Assembly (NCBI RefSeq): GCF_016599145.1
Contig: NZ_JAENKO010000007.1
Span: forward strand, 1-64,000
DNA length: 64,000 bases
Direction of reading: 5' to 3'
Source: Tomitella cavernea
GTDB lineage: Bacteria; Actinomycetota; Actinomycetes; Mycobacteriales; Mycobacteriaceae
Shown here: piece after piece, positions 1 through 9,793 of the stretch
Layout of the letters: every line of letters starts with the position of its first letter
Position numbering within the stretch: position 1 is the first letter of the stretch
The notes under the pieces: generated by a model
The model's input: the letters and a program-made list of their open reading frames with translations, nothing else
The model's database searches: none
Told to the model about the DNA's origin: nothing
Translations under genes and position numbers: made by a program

Positions 1-1059
1 GGCGAGGGCGGCCGGCCCGGCAGGGCGGCCGACGCCCCGCAACACGGCGGGCGCCCCGCGCGGAAAGCTGCGCGCCCCGGCAAGCCCGGGGCGGCGGGCA
101 AGGGCGCCGCGCACAAGGGGAGCGCGGGCAGGAACAGCGCAGCCAAGAACAACACGGCCCGGGGCGCGGCGGCCAAGGGTGGGGCATCCAAGGGTGGGGC
201 GCCGCGCAAGCCGAAGCCCACGCGGGCCAAGCGCGAACCGGCGATGCTGAGCTTCGCGCGCCCGGCGCGCAACCAGTCCGACGGGCCCGCCGCCACCTCG
301 TTCGACGGAAGCTCCGGCAGCTCCAACGAAGGCGTGCGGCTGCAGAAGGTGCTGGCGCAGGCCGGCGTGGCGTCGCGCAGGGCGGCGGAGATCCTCATCG
401 ACCGCGGGCGCGTGGAGGTCGACGGCCAGATCGTCACCCGGCAGGGGATGCGCATCGACCCCTCCGAGTCGGTCGTGCGTGTCGACGGGGTCCGGATCGT
501 GATCGACCAGGACATGGTGTACCTGGCGCTGAACAAGCCGCGCGGCTGGCAGTCGACGATGTCCGACGACCTGGGTCGGCCGTGCATCGGCGACATCGTC
601 GCCGAGCGGGTCATGGCGGGCCAGCGGATCTTCCACGTCGGCCGGCTCGACGCGGAGACCGAGGGGCTCATCCTGCTCACCAACGACGGCGAGCTGGCCC
701 ACCGACTCATGCATCCGTCGTACGAGATCCTCAAGACCTACCTGGCCACCCTCGACGGCCGGATCCCCCGCAACCTGGGCCGGATCCTGGCGGAAGGCGT
801 GGAGCTGGAAGACGGGCCGGTGCACGTCGACAAGTTCTCCATGGTGGACCTCGGCGAGACGCGCACCATGGTGCGCGTGGTGCTGCACGAGGGGCGCAAG
901 CACATCGTGCGCCGGCTGTTCGCGGAGGTCGGCCACCCCGTGCTGGAGTTGGTGCGCACCGACGTGGGCCCCGTCTCCCTCGGCGACCAGCGCCCGGGCA
1001 CGCTGCGCGTTCTGCGTGGCGCCGAGGTGGCCGAGCTCTACGCCAAGGTGGGGATGTGA
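1..1059 (+). CDS. rluB: 23S rRNA pseudouridine synthase RluB, 5' end outside window
   Basis: Isomerises a uridine to pseudouridine in 23S rRNA (position 2605 in the E. coli family member). Counting from the first ATG in the window (244), residues 31-76 form an S4 RNA-binding domain, and the catalytic aspartate is D136 in the GRLDAETEG motif of the RsuA/RluB group. The frame stays open from base 1 to 243 without a stop and encodes a basic Ala/Gly/Lys/Arg/Pro-rich tail (about 80 residues visible). No good ribosome binding site precedes 244, so I infer that the protein starts left of the window and has a long basic, low-complexity N-terminal extension, probably RNA-binding. If so, it is longer than the roughly 250-residue mycobacterial protein. 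It is coupled to cmk by a 4-base GTGA overlap. Confidence 0.9.
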   Translation, partial: GEGGRPGRAADAPQHGGRPARKAARPGKPGAAGKGAAHKGSAGRNSAAKNNTARGAAAKGGASKGGAPRKPKPTRAKREPAMLSFARPARNQSDGPAATSFDGSSGSSNEGVRLQKVLAQAGVASRRAAEILIDRGRVEVDGQIVTRQGMRIDPSESVVRVDGVRIVIDQDMVYLALNKPRGWQSTMSDDLGRPCIGDIVAERVMAGQRIFHVGRLDAETEGLILLTNDGELAHRLMHPSYEILKTYLATLDGRIPRNLGRILAEGVELEDGPVHVDKFSMVDLGETRTMVRVVLHEGRKHIVRRLFAEVGHPVLELVRTDVGPVSLGDQRPGTLRVLRGAEVAELYAKVGM

Positions 1060-1766
1060 GCGCGACGGCGCCGTCGGCGGCGCACCCGTTCGTGATGGCC
1101 ATCGACGGTCCTTCGGGCACCGGCAAGTCGAGTGTGTCCCGCCAGGTGGCGCACCGGATCGGCGCCGGATACCTCGACACCGGCGCGATGTACCGCGTGG
1201 CGACGCTGCGCGTGCTCCGCGGCGCGGTGGACATCACCGACCCGGTGGCCGTCGCCGACTCCGTGCGCGGGCTGCCTGTGTCGGTCGGATCCGACGCGCT
1301 CGTCGAGGAGATCCTGCTGAGCGGGGAGGACGTCTCCGCGGAGATCCGAGGCGATGCCGTGACGGCGGCCGTGTCGGCAGTGTCGGCGGTGCCGGACGTG
1401 CGTTCGGCGCTGGTCGAGGTGCAGCGCGCCCTCGGTACGGCGCGGGAACGAATGGTGGTCGAGGGGCGCGATATCGGCTCAGTCGTGCTGCCCGACGCCG
1501 ACGTGAAGGTCTTCCTCACCGCCACGGCCGAGGCCCGCGCGCACCGGCGCAACCGGCAGAACATCGCAGCGGCCGGCGGCGCGGACGACTACGCCGCGGT
1601 GCTGGAATCGGTCCGCCGGCGCGACCACCTGGACTCGACGCGTGCCGTATCGCCGCTACGACCGGCCGACGACGCGCGCGTGGTGGACACCAGCGACATG
1701 GGATTCGATGATGTCGTGCAACTCCTCACCGAGCTTGCGCGCGAGAACATGGGAGCAGCCCTATGA
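1056..1766 (+). CDS. cmk: Cytidylate kinase
   Basis: Phosphorylates CMP and dCMP with ATP in pyrimidine nucleotide metabolism. The start is the GTG at 1056, which overlaps the rluB stop (GTGA) and gives 236 residues, the usual family length. The reading frame is open much further upstream, but that part is antisense-like sequence inside rluB. Residues 18-26 form the P-loop GPSGTGKSS, followed by the DTGAMYR stretch that contacts the nucleotide and a VVEGRDIG segment typical of bacterial CMP kinases. It lies between rluB and der with 4-base overlaps on both sides, the order of Rv1711-Rv1713, so the three genes are almost certainly one operon. Confidence 0.95.
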   Translation: MSATAPSAAHPFVMAIDGPSGTGKSSVSRQVAHRIGAGYLDTGAMYRVATLRVLRGAVDITDPVAVADSVRGLPVSVGSDALVEEILLSGEDVSAEIRGDAVTAAVSAVSAVPDVRSALVEVQRALGTARERMVVEGRDIGSVVLPDADVKVFLTATAEARAHRRNRQNIAAAGGADDYAAVLESVRRRDHLDSTRAVSPLRPADDARVVDTSDMGFDDVVQLLTELARENMGAAL

Positions 1767-3265
1767 GCGACGATGCGGGCCGCGGCGGCGGCACCACCAG
1801 TACCGGCGACATCTACGCGCAGGGCACCGGCCGTCCGGGTTCCGTGGACGGCGGGGTGGCCATGGACGGCATTTGGAGCGACGAATCCGATTGGACGGCG
1901 CTCGACGCCGAGCTGGCCGAGGAGGCGGAGGACGACACCGTTCCGCTCCCGGTGCTGGCGATCGTGGGCCGGCCGAACGTGGGCAAGTCCACACTGGTCA
2001 ACCGGCTGATCGGTCGGCGCGAGGCCGTCGTGGAGGACGTGCCCGGTGTGACGCGCGACAGGGTGGCCTACGCCGCGGAATGGTCGGGTCGCGGGTTCAT
2101 GGTGCAGGACACCGGCGGTTGGGAGCCTGACGCGGTGGGGCTGCAGAAGGCCGTGGCACGGCAGGCCGAGACTGCCATGGCCGAGGCCGACGCGATCCTG
2201 CTCGTCGTGGACGCGACCGTGGGCGCCACCGCCACCGACGAGGCCTTCGCCCGGATCCTGCGGCGTTCCAAAACCCCGGTGCTGTTGGTGGCGAACAAGG
2301 TGGACTCGAGCCGCGTCGAGGCGGACGCGGCCGCCCTGTGGTCGCTGGGACTGGGCGAGCCGCACACGGTCAGCGCCATCCACGGTCGGCGCACGGGCGA
2401 CCTGCTCGACCTGATCCTCGACACGCTGCCGGAGACGCCGCGCGACACGGCTGCCCCCGTCGGCGGGCCGCGGCGCGTTGCGCTCGTCGGCAAGCCCAAC
2501 GTCGGCAAGTCGAGCCTGCTCAACAAGCTCTCCGGCGGCGAGATCTCTGTGGTGCACGACGTCGCGGGCACCACCGTGGATCCCGTCGACACGCTCGTGG
2601 AGCTCGGCGGCAGCGTCTGGCGGTTCGTCGACACGGCGGGGCTGCGGCGCAAGGTGCGGCAGGCCAGCGGCACCGAGTTCTACGCGTCGCTGCGGACTCG
2701 GTCCGCCATCGACGCGGCCGAGCTGGCGATCCTGCTCATCGACGCCTCGCAGCCGATCACCGAGCAGGACCTGCGCGTGCTGTCGATGGTGGCGGACGCG
2801 GGCCGCGCGCTCGTCGTCGTCTACAACAAGTGGGACCTGGTGGACGAGGACCGGCGCTATGAGCTCGACCGCGAGATCGACCGCGAGATGCACCGGGTGC
2901 CGTGGGCGCAGCGGGTGAACGTCTCGGCGCTCACCGGGCGGGCCGTGCAGAAGCTGGTGCCCGCCATGGAGACCGCGCTGGAGTCCTGGGACACGCGCGT
3001 GCCGACGGGCCGGCTGAACAACTGGCTCAAGGAGGTCGTCGCCGCTACTCCGCCTCCGATGCGCGGGGGAAGGCTGCCCCGCATCATGTTCGCCACCCAG
3101 GCGGGCACGCGGCCGCCGACGTTCGTGCTGTTCACGACGGGCTTCCTCGAGGCCGGGTACCGGCGGTTCCTGGAGCGGCGGCTTCGCGAGGAGTTCGGCT
3201 TCGCCGGCAGCCCCGTGCGGATCTCCGTGCGCATGCGGGAGAAGCGCGACCGGCGCAAGAAGTAG
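1763..3265 (+). CDS. der: Ribosome-biogenesis GTPase Der (EngA)
   Basis: Double-GTPase needed for assembly of the 50S ribosomal subunit. The 500-residue product has two consecutive G domains. The first has P-loop GRPNVGKS at residues 69-77 and NKVD. The second has GKPNVGKSS near residue 245 and NKWD. A C-terminal KH-like RNA-binding domain of about 110 residues follows and ends in basic residues. The first 60 residues are an acidic/Gly-rich extension, common in actinobacterial Der. The ATG at 1763 overlaps the cmk stop (ATGA), which supports translational coupling. The next gene downstream is a tRNA with its own terminator, so the operon probably ends here. Confidence 0.96.
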   Translation: MSDDAGRGGGTTSTGDIYAQGTGRPGSVDGGVAMDGIWSDESDWTALDAELAEEAEDDTVPLPVLAIVGRPNVGKSTLVNRLIGRREAVVEDVPGVTRDRVAYAAEWSGRGFMVQDTGGWEPDAVGLQKAVARQAETAMAEADAILLVVDATVGATATDEAFARILRRSKTPVLLVANKVDSSRVEADAAALWSLGLGEPHTVSAIHGRRTGDLLDLILDTLPETPRDTAAPVGGPRRVALVGKPNVGKSSLLNKLSGGEISVVHDVAGTTVDPVDTLVELGGSVWRFVDTAGLRRKVRQASGTEFYASLRTRSAIDAAELAILLIDASQPITEQDLRVLSMVADAGRALVVVYNKWDLVDEDRRYELDREIDREMHRVPWAQRVNVSALTGRAVQKLVPAMETALESWDTRVPTGRLNNWLKEVVAATPPPMRGGRLPRIMFATQAGTRPPTFVLFTTGFLEAGYRRFLERRLREEFGFAGSPVRISVRMREKRDRRKK

Positions 3266-3375
3266 CGGAATCGCCGATCGGGAACGCCGCAGGTCGGGGG
3301 CCGATTAGCGGGTTGGGCCCCGCCTGCGGTACTGTTCTTCCTGGTGCTGCGGAGGGCTCGTTCCCCGCGGCGTCA

Positions 3376-3449
3376 CGGGCTGTGGCGCAGCTTGGTAGCG
3401 CACCTGACTGGGGGTCAGGGGGTCGTGGGTTCGAATCCCGCCAGCCCGA
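3376..3449 (+). tRNA. tRNA-Pro (anticodon GGG)
   Basis: A full cloverleaf can be drawn. The acceptor arm CGGGCTG (3376-3382) pairs with CAGCCCG (3442-3448). The anticodon stem CCTGA/TCAGG encloses the loop CTGGGGG with anticodon GGG, which reads CCC proline codons. The T arm is GTGGG-TTCGAAT-CCCGC. The discriminator base is A at 3449, and the CCA end is not encoded. Antisense translation of this stretch gives the familiar spurious 'GFEPTTP' peptide. A strong intrinsic terminator follows directly. Confidence 0.95.
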
Positions 3450-3457
3450 CGTTGTGC

Positions 3458-3496
3458 AGTGCCGGGACATCGCAGACGCGGTGTCCCGGCACTTTT
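3458..3496 (+). terminator. Intrinsic terminator after tRNA-Pro
   Basis: A perfect 12-bp stem (3458-3469 with 3482-3493) encloses a 12-base loop and is followed by a short T run. It begins nine bases after the tRNA. Confidence 0.9.
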
Positions 3497-3647
3497 CTGC
3501 ATGCGATCCCGGGTGCATGTCCGGCCGCGCCGTTTCGCGCACCGGGTGCGCTGACCGAGCCGCGATCCCCCTGAAGCCTGTGCAAACTGCGCTGGGACCG
3601 GTCGAGGGTACGCAGGCCGTCCGCGGAGATCGGGCTACGCTCGGGCC

Positions 3648-4400
3648 ATGGACCAGCGCGACACTGACAGCGGGGCATCAGGCCGCGGTGCGGCAGACCG
3701 GGATGACATGGACGGGCACGATTTCATCCCCGCGTCGCCGCGGCCCGCCGCCGGTGCCGGCAACGATGGTGCCGGTGTCCAGTTCGGCCCCGGCTCGGTC
3801 ACCGAGGACGACGTCCGGCGCGCGGTATCCGCATTCGCGCGTCAAGAAGCGCGCCGCCCTGGCGAGCAGAGCTCCGTCGGATCGGCTGTTGCGCTGGCGG
3901 TGTCGACGCGCGACGGGGTGCCGGGCATCTGGTTGACGCGCCGCTCGCCGGCGCTGCGCAAGCACCCCGGCCAGTTCGCGCTGCCCGGCGGACGGATGGA
4001 TCCTGGGGAGGATGCGCCCACTGCCGCGCGTCGCGAGCTCACCGAGGAGCTCGGTGTGGCGTTGCCCGACTGTGCCGTGCTGGGGCTGCTCGACGACTAC
4101 CCGACCCGATCGGGCTACACGATGACCCCCGTGGTGTTGTGGGCTGGGGCGGACCGGGTCACCACCGCGAACCCGGGCGAGGTGGCGGAGGTGTTCTTCG
4201 TCCCGTTCGACGAGCTCGATGTGGAACCCCTGTTCGATCGGATTCCGGAGTCGCAGCGCCCGGTGATAAAGTTGCCGTGGCGCGGTGGATATCTTCATGC
4301 ACCCACCGCGGCCGTGATCTACCAGTTCCGCGAGGTCGTACTGCACGGTGAGCACACCCGTGTGGCGGACTTCGAGCAGCCGGTCTTCGCCTGGCGCTGA
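3648..4400 (+). CDS. Nudix hydrolase, CoA-pyrophosphatase-like
   Basis: Hydrolyses a nucleoside-diphosphate-linked substrate, probably the pyrophosphate of CoA. The Nudix box runs from G114 to G136, with the catalytic RRELTEE segment at residues 128-134. Just before it, residues 105-114 read KHPGQFALPG, the sequence that typifies the NudL/CoA pyrophosphatase group, which is why I favour CoA over mutT-type substrates. About 60 residues ahead of the domain are low-complexity and unlike the family core, so the true start may be later. A candidate -10 box TACGCT at 3636-3641 lies only six bases before the ATG, which suggests a leaderless transcript. It is a single gene between the tRNA-Pro terminator and gdhA. 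Confidence 0.85.
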   Translation: MDQRDTDSGASGRGAADRDDMDGHDFIPASPRPAAGAGNDGAGVQFGPGSVTEDDVRRAVSAFARQEARRPGEQSSVGSAVALAVSTRDGVPGIWLTRRSPALRKHPGQFALPGGRMDPGEDAPTAARRELTEELGVALPDCAVLGLLDDYPTRSGYTMTPVVLWAGADRVTTANPGEVAEVFFVPFDELDVEPLFDRIPESQRPVIKLPWRGGYLHAPTAAVIYQFREVVLHGEHTRVADFEQPVFAWR

Positions 4401-4537
4401 AGGTCCGCGCGGCCTCGGCCAGGCCGGCGGCGCTCGGCGCCGGTTTCCGGCGACGGCCTCGTCCAGGATAGATTGATCGCTTGGTGCTTTTCGGAGCAAT
4501 TCGAGTACAGATCGATAAGTGTGCTGAAAGAAGGTGA

Positions 4538-5884
<1,347 letters not shown>

Positions 5885-5892
5885 CCGGTACG

Positions 5893-6549
5893 GTGACACC
5901 GCCCGGAGACGAGGCGGTGGGGGTGGAAATGTCGACGACGCAGGACGGTCGGAGGGCGGACAGTGGCCCTCTGACCGTCCCGAACCTCATCAGCGGGCTC
6001 CGCATCCTGGGAGTGCCGCTGTTCCTGTATCTGGTAGTGGGCGCGCACGCCGACGGGTGGGCCTTGGCGGTGCTGCTGGTCAGCGGCGCCTCGGACTGGG
6101 TGGACGGCAAGCTGGCGCGGCTGCTGGACCAGTACAGCCGGCTCGGCGAGCTCCTGGACCCGGTGGCCGACCGCCTGTACATGGCGGCCGTGCCCATCGC
6201 GTTCGCCGTGCGCGGCATCCTCCCATGGTGGGTGGTCGGCGTGCTCATCGCACGCGAACTCGTGCTTGCGGCCACGCTCCCGCTGTACCGCAGCCGCGGT
6301 CTGGGCCCGCCGGAGGTGCACTATCTCGGCAAGGCCGCCACCTTCACGCTCATGATCGCCATGCCTGTGCTGCTGGCGGGGTTCGGCGATTCGGCGGTGG
6401 CGACGACTCTGCACCCGTGGGGCTGGGCGCTGCTGATCTGGGGCCTCGGGCTCTACGTGTGGACGGGGCTGATGTACGTGGCGCAAGCGTGGTTGACAGC
6501 GCGCACGCTGCCGCGCGTGCACCGCGCGGCCGGCAGCGGGGCGCAGTGA
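5893..6549 (+). CDS. CDP-alcohol phosphatidyltransferase (PgsA2-like)
   Basis: Membrane enzyme transferring a phosphatidyl group from CDP-diacylglycerol to an alcohol. The full CDP-OH-P signature is present (D-x2-D-G-x2-A-R-x8-G-x3-D-x3-D, starting at DWVDGKLAR). Four or five hydrophobic segments surround it. Position before the DUF881 block matches Rv1822 (pgsA2), for which a role in cardiolipin or phosphatidylglycerol phosphate synthesis has been proposed. The alcohol acceptor cannot be read from the sequence. The GTG at 5893 is used here. An in-frame ATG at 5929 with GGGGGTGG upstream is an equally good start and would give 206 residues. Confidence 0.88.
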   Translation: MTPPGDEAVGVEMSTTQDGRRADSGPLTVPNLISGLRILGVPLFLYLVVGAHADGWALAVLLVSGASDWVDGKLARLLDQYSRLGELLDPVADRLYMAAVPIAFAVRGILPWWVVGVLIARELVLAATLPLYRSRGLGPPEVHYLGKAATFTLMIAMPVLLAGFGDSAVATTLHPWGWALLIWGLGLYVWTGLMYVAQAWLTARTLPRVHRAAGSGAQ

Positions 6550-6555
6550 TCCGCG

Positions 6556-7398
6556 ATGACCCTGCGCCGCAATCCGGAGCCGTCGCTACTGCGTTCGCTG
6601 CTGCATGACCACCTGGACCCCGGCTACGCCGAATCGGCGGCCGCGGGGCGCAACCGTCGTCGTGCCGGCGGGGTCTGGCTTGCGGGCGGCTGCCTTGTAA
6701 TGGGCCTCGTGCTGGGTACCGCCGGCGCCCAGCAGCTGGACGAAGGCCGCGGCGCATCATCCGACGGACAGGCGGCGATCGTGGACCAAGTGCGGGAACA
6801 ACAGTCCGCGGTGGACCGGCTGGTCCGCGAGCGCGACGCGGCGTCCGACAGCGCGGATGCAGAGCGGCAACGGGTGCTCGCAGGCGACTCGGCAGGCAAG
6901 GAGGTGCTCGACTCCCTCGCGCGTCTCAGCGCCGGTGCGGCGACCGTCGCGGTGCACGGCCCCGGGCTGGCGGTGCGCATCACCGAACCGGACGCGGGGG
7001 GCGACCTCAGCGACTCCGAGCGTCCGCGGCCCCGGCACGGACAGGTGGTGTTCGACCGTGATCTGCGCGCCGTCGTCAACGCGTTGTGGGCTGCGGGTGC
7101 GGAAGCGATGGGCATCGACGGGGTGCGCATCGGGCCGGGCACGGCGATACGGCAGGCCGGGGGCGCGATCCTGGTCGACAACCAGCCGGTGTCGCCGCCG
7201 TATGAGATCGACGCGATCGGGGCGCCGGACGCGCTCAGCGTGGACTTCGTGGACTCGGCCGCGTATCTGCGCATGCAGTCGCTGACCCAGCTCTACGGTG
7301 TGGAAGTCGCGTTCGAGGCCCGGTCGGACCTGCGTCTGCCGCGTGCTCCGGCGGTGGAACTACGGTATGCACGAGGCGACGAGGAAGGACCCCGATGA
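6556..7398 (+). CDS. DUF881 family protein, membrane-anchored (first copy)
   Basis: Function unknown. Residues 1-35 are cytoplasmic and basic, residues 36-58 form one transmembrane helix, a short heptad-like stretch follows, and residues 120-270 are the extracytoplasmic DUF881 domain. The order DUF881, small basic protein, DUF881 is conserved in actinobacteria (Rv1823-Rv1825) and resembles the DUF881/small-basic-protein set beside division genes in Firmicutes. A cell-division or envelope role is therefore likely but unproven. It follows the phosphatidyltransferase by six bases and overlaps the next gene by ATGA. Confidence 0.88.
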   Translation: MTLRRNPEPSLLRSLLHDHLDPGYAESAAAGRNRRRAGGVWLAGGCLVMGLVLGTAGAQQLDEGRGASSDGQAAIVDQVREQQSAVDRLVRERDAASDSADAERQRVLAGDSAGKEVLDSLARLSAGAATVAVHGPGLAVRITEPDAGGDLSDSERPRPRHGQVVFDRDLRAVVNALWAAGAEAMGIDGVRIGPGTAIRQAGGAILVDNQPVSPPYEIDAIGAPDALSVDFVDSAAYLRMQSLTQLYGVEVAFEARSDLRLPRAPAVELRYARGDEEGPR

Positions 7399-7727
7399 TC
7401 GGCTTCATCGCACTGGTCGTGGGCATCGTGCTGGGCATAGTTTTCAGCCCGCAGGTGCCCGAGGCGTTGCAGCCCTACCTTCCCATCGCCATCGTCGCCG
7501 CCATGGACGCCGTGTTCGGGGGGCTGCGGGCCTATCTGGACAGGATCTTCGACCCCAAGGTCTTCGTCGTCTCTTTCGTGTTCAACGTACTGGTGGCGGC
7601 GTTGTTGGTGCTGTTGGGCGACCATCTCGGCGTGGGCACGCAGTTGTCGACGGCGGTGATCGTGGTCCTCGGCATCCGGATCTTCGGAAACGCCGCAGCA
7701 CTGCGCAGGAGGCTTTTCGGTGCCTGA
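7395..7727 (+). CDS. sbp: Small basic protein (Sbp family), integral membrane
   Basis: A 110-residue protein with three hydrophobic segments (about 2-20, 28-45 and 55-75) and a basic C-terminal tail ending in RRRLFGA. The DPKVFVVSFVFN stretch and the length match the small basic protein family (Rv1824). Molecular function is unknown. Both ends overlap the neighbouring DUF881 genes, by 4 and 8 bases, so the three products are probably made in fixed ratio and may form one membrane complex. Confidence 0.88.
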   Translation: MIGFIALVVGIVLGIVFSPQVPEALQPYLPIAIVAAMDAVFGGLRAYLDRIFDPKVFVVSFVFNVLVAALLVLLGDHLGVGTQLSTAVIVVLGIRIFGNAAALRRRLFGA

Positions 7728-8589
7728 GAGATCCGACCGGCACGCGGAGCCGCAGGGCCCGGCGGAACACGCGGGGGACGGGGCCGTCCCGGACGGGCCG
7801 GAGGGGCGCCACGAGTCGGAGGGTCGTCACGAGTCGGAAGGTCGCCACGAGGCGCCCGCGCCGCGGGCGCGGGGCATGCTCGGGTGGCCGGGCCGGTCAT
7901 CGCGTGTGTCCGCCGTGCTCGTCGCCTTGCTGTGCATGCTGCTCGGCGTGGCCATCGCCACCCAGGTGCGCGATACGGGTTCGGGTGACTGGCTCGATTC
8001 GGCGCGCCCCGCCGATCTGCTCGTGGTGCTCGACAACCTGCACGGCAAGGAGGCGTCGCTGCGTCAGGAGATCTCGACGCTGGAACAGTCGATGCAGTCG
8101 ATGCAGTCGGTGGGCACGGACTCCCGCGAGGCGCTGGCGCAGTCCCGGCAGCAGCTCGACGCGCTCCGGATACTCGTCGGCGTCGCCCCCGCGGAAGGGC
8201 CGGGGGTGGTCGTCGCGGTGACGGATCCGCGCGGGGGCGTCGACCCGTCGGTGCTGCTGGACCTGCTCCAGGAGCTGCGCGCCGCGGGCGCGGAGGTCAT
8301 CGCATTCTCCGGGGCCGACGAGGGCGACGACGTGCGGGTGGGCGTCGATACGGCGGTGACGGGCACGGCGGGGAGGATCGCGGTGGACGGCGTGCCGCTG
8401 ACGGCCCCGTACACGGTGACGGCCATCGGCGACGGGCCGACGATGGCAGCGGCGCTCAACATCCCGGGCGGGGTGCAGGACACCGTCCGGCGGGCGTCGG
8501 GGGAGGTCACGGTGACCACCGAGGATCTCGTACGGGTCACCGCGGTCCGGAAGCCCGAACAGCCGCAGTACGCGCAGCCTGACGATTAG
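7720..8589 (+). CDS. DUF881 family protein, membrane-anchored (second copy)
   Basis: Paralogue of the gene two places upstream (Rv1825 position). The GTG at 7720 lies inside the end of the small basic protein gene. The N-terminal 60 residues are cytoplasmic and contain three tandem copies of a six-residue unit EGRHE(S/A). A transmembrane helix follows near residues 63-82, then a short coiled coil (LEQSMQSMQS), then the DUF881 domain. The polar repeat is unusual for the family and is listed separately. Function unknown. It is probably part of a membrane complex with the small basic protein. Confidence 0.87.
   Translation: MPERSDRHAEPQGPAEHAGDGAVPDGPEGRHESEGRHESEGRHEAPAPRARGMLGWPGRSSRVSAVLVALLCMLLGVAIATQVRDTGSGDWLDSARPADLLVVLDNLHGKEASLRQEISTLEQSMQSMQSVGTDSREALAQSRQQLDALRILVGVAPAEGPGVVVAVTDPRGGVDPSVLLDLLQELRAAGAEVIAFSGADEGDDVRVGVDTAVTGTAGRIAVDGVPLTAPYTVTAIGDGPTMAAALNIPGGVQDTVRRASGEVTVTTEDLVRVTAVRKPEQPQYAQPDD
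7801..7854 (+). repeat. 18-bp tandem repeat encoding EGRHES x3
   Basis: Three near-identical 18-base units (7801-7818, 7819-7836, 7837-7854) in frame in the cytoplasmic tail of the second DUF881 protein. They differ mainly at wobble positions, so the peptide repeat is conserved better than the DNA. Confidence 0.85.
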
Positions 8590-8646
8590 GGTCGAGGTGA
8601 CGCGGGGCCCCGGCCCGTTGCGGATCGATGTGGAAGGGGAAGGCGC

Positions 8647-9177
8647 ATGGTTTCGGGCGACAAAGACGGTGTACCGGGGGACGGTGTACCGGGGGACGGT
8701 GTACCGGGGGTCGGTGTACCGGGGGTCGGTGTACCGGGGGTCGGTACTTCCGGGGACGGCGCAGGAGGCGGGGCGGGCGGCGACGCGGGCGCGCCGGCCC
8801 TGCGGTATACCGCTGACCACGAGTGGGTGCGTCCGCTGGGGGAGGATCTCGTCCGGGTGGGGGTCACCGGTTACGCCGCCGGGCAGCTGGGCGACGTCGT
8901 CTTCGCCGACCTGCCCGCGGAGGGGGCCGAGGTCACTGCGGGCCGGGCTATGGCGGAGGTGGAGTCCACCAAGAGCGTGTCGGAGGTTTTCGCCCCGGTG
9001 TCGGGCCGGATCGCGGCGGTGAACGGCGCGTTGGACGCGGAACCGCAGCGCGTGAACTCCGACCCGTACGGCGAGGGTTGGCTGGTGGAGATCCGCGTGG
9101 CCGATTCGTCGGTTCTCCGCGCGGCGTTGGCGGGCATGATGGAGGTCGCCGCCTACGAGGCGTCGACGGGGACGTGA
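8647..9177 (+). CDS. gcvH: Glycine cleavage system H protein with elastin-like N-terminal repeats
   Basis: Lipoylated carrier that shuttles the aminomethyl group between GcvP, GcvT and the dihydrolipoyl dehydrogenase. The H-protein fold spans about residues 51-176, with the lipoylation lysine K109 in ESTKSVSEV. Residues 8-35 form an extra segment of VPGxG pentapeptides, with a Gly/Ala-rich linker up to residue 50. Normal H proteins are about 130 residues and lack this. The ATG at 8647 has a strong ribosome binding site (GGAAGGGGAAGG), and no other in-frame start lies between the repeat and the domain except unlikely CTG codons, so the repeat is probably translated. The neighbours garA and gcvP match Rv1826-Rv1832. 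Confidence 0.93.
   Translation: MVSGDKDGVPGDGVPGDGVPGVGVPGVGVPGVGTSGDGAGGGAGGDAGAPALRYTADHEWVRPLGEDLVRVGVTGYAAGQLGDVVFADLPAEGAEVTAGRAMAEVESTKSVSEVFAPVSGRIAAVNGALDAEPQRVNSDPYGEGWLVEIRVADSSVLRAALAGMMEVAAYEASTGT
8668..8757 (+). repeat. 15-bp tandem repeat in gcvH (VPGxG units)
   Basis: Five units of GGTGTACCGGGGG(AC/TC) lie head to tail from 8668 to 8742. The first two end in GAC and the next three in GTC, followed by one degenerate unit to 8757. The DNA is nearly perfect, which suggests recent expansion by slippage. The encoded peptide is GVPGD, GVPGD, GVPGV x3. Confidence 0.95.
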
Positions 9178-9310
9178 GTGTGATTGTTTCGTTTCGCCTG
9201 CGGCGCACCGGTCCGCGCGTCCACGATGTACCGTCGACACAGACGAGACCGATCGTGCGAGAGCGACTGCCGAGCAGGTGCGAGGTCCGGAGACGGACGA
9301 AGGAGATGCG

Positions 9311-9793
9311 GTGAGCGAGAACGACAAGAACGCGGCCTATGAGGCTCCGGCCGAGACCACTTCGGTGTTCCGTTCGGACTTCCTCAGCGAGGTCGACGGG
9401 TCGGGGCAGGCCACGGAGGCCCCGGTCAGCGGCGTCGAGGGTTTGCCGCAGGGGGCGGCGCTGCTGGTCGTCAAGCGCGGCCCCAACGCCGGCTCGCGGT
9501 TTCTGCTGGACCAGGACGCCACCTCGGCGGGCAGGCACCCGTCGAGCGACATCTTCCTCGACGACGTCACGGTGAGCCGCCGGCACGCGGAGTTCCGCAA
9601 GCACGGCGACGGGTACCAGGTAGTGGACGTGGGCAGCCTCAACGGCACGTACGTCAACCGCGAACCTGTGGACAGCGCCGCCCTGGCCAACGGCGATGAG
9701 GTGCAGATCGGCAAGTTCCGCCTGGTGTACCTGACCGGGCCGCGGGGCGGCGACGCGCAGGTCGAGGGTGCCGCGGGCGCGGAGGGCCGGTGA
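9311..9793 (+). CDS. garA: FHA-domain signalling protein GarA (OdhI homologue)
   Basis: Phospho-switch protein. In Mycobacterium and Corynebacterium its unphosphorylated form binds and inhibits 2-oxoglutarate dehydrogenase and activates glutamate synthase. Phosphorylation by PknB/PknG on the N-terminal threonines turns it off. The ETTSVF phospho-acceptor motif is intact near residue 16, and the FHA domain has the GRHPSSD, SRRHAEF and LNGTYVN signatures. The GTG at 9311 has AAGGAG seven bases upstream and gives 160 residues, close to the 162 of M. tuberculosis. An upstream in-frame ATG at 9278 lacks such a site. It overlaps the next gene by GTGA. The chromosomal closeness to gdhA fits its role in nitrogen/carbon balance. 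Confidence 0.95.
   Translation: MSENDKNAAYEAPAETTSVFRSDFLSEVDGSGQATEAPVSGVEGLPQGAALLVVKRGPNAGSRFLLDQDATSAGRHPSSDIFLDDVTVSRRHAEFRKHGDGYQVVDVGSLNGTYVNREPVDSAALANGDEVQIGKFRLVYLTGPRGGDAQVEGAAGAEGR

Noticed and set aside
3415-3678. Minus-strand peptide containing GFEPTTP
   Set aside because: Classic false protein from reading a tRNA gene backward; the tRNA-Pro is clear.
8590-8646. Glycine riboswitch before gcvH or gcvP
   Set aside because: The gaps are too short and show no tandem aptamer-like structure.
8668-8757. CRISPR-like array
   Set aside because: The units are contiguous 15-mers without spacers and lie in frame inside gcvH; this is a coding tandem repeat.
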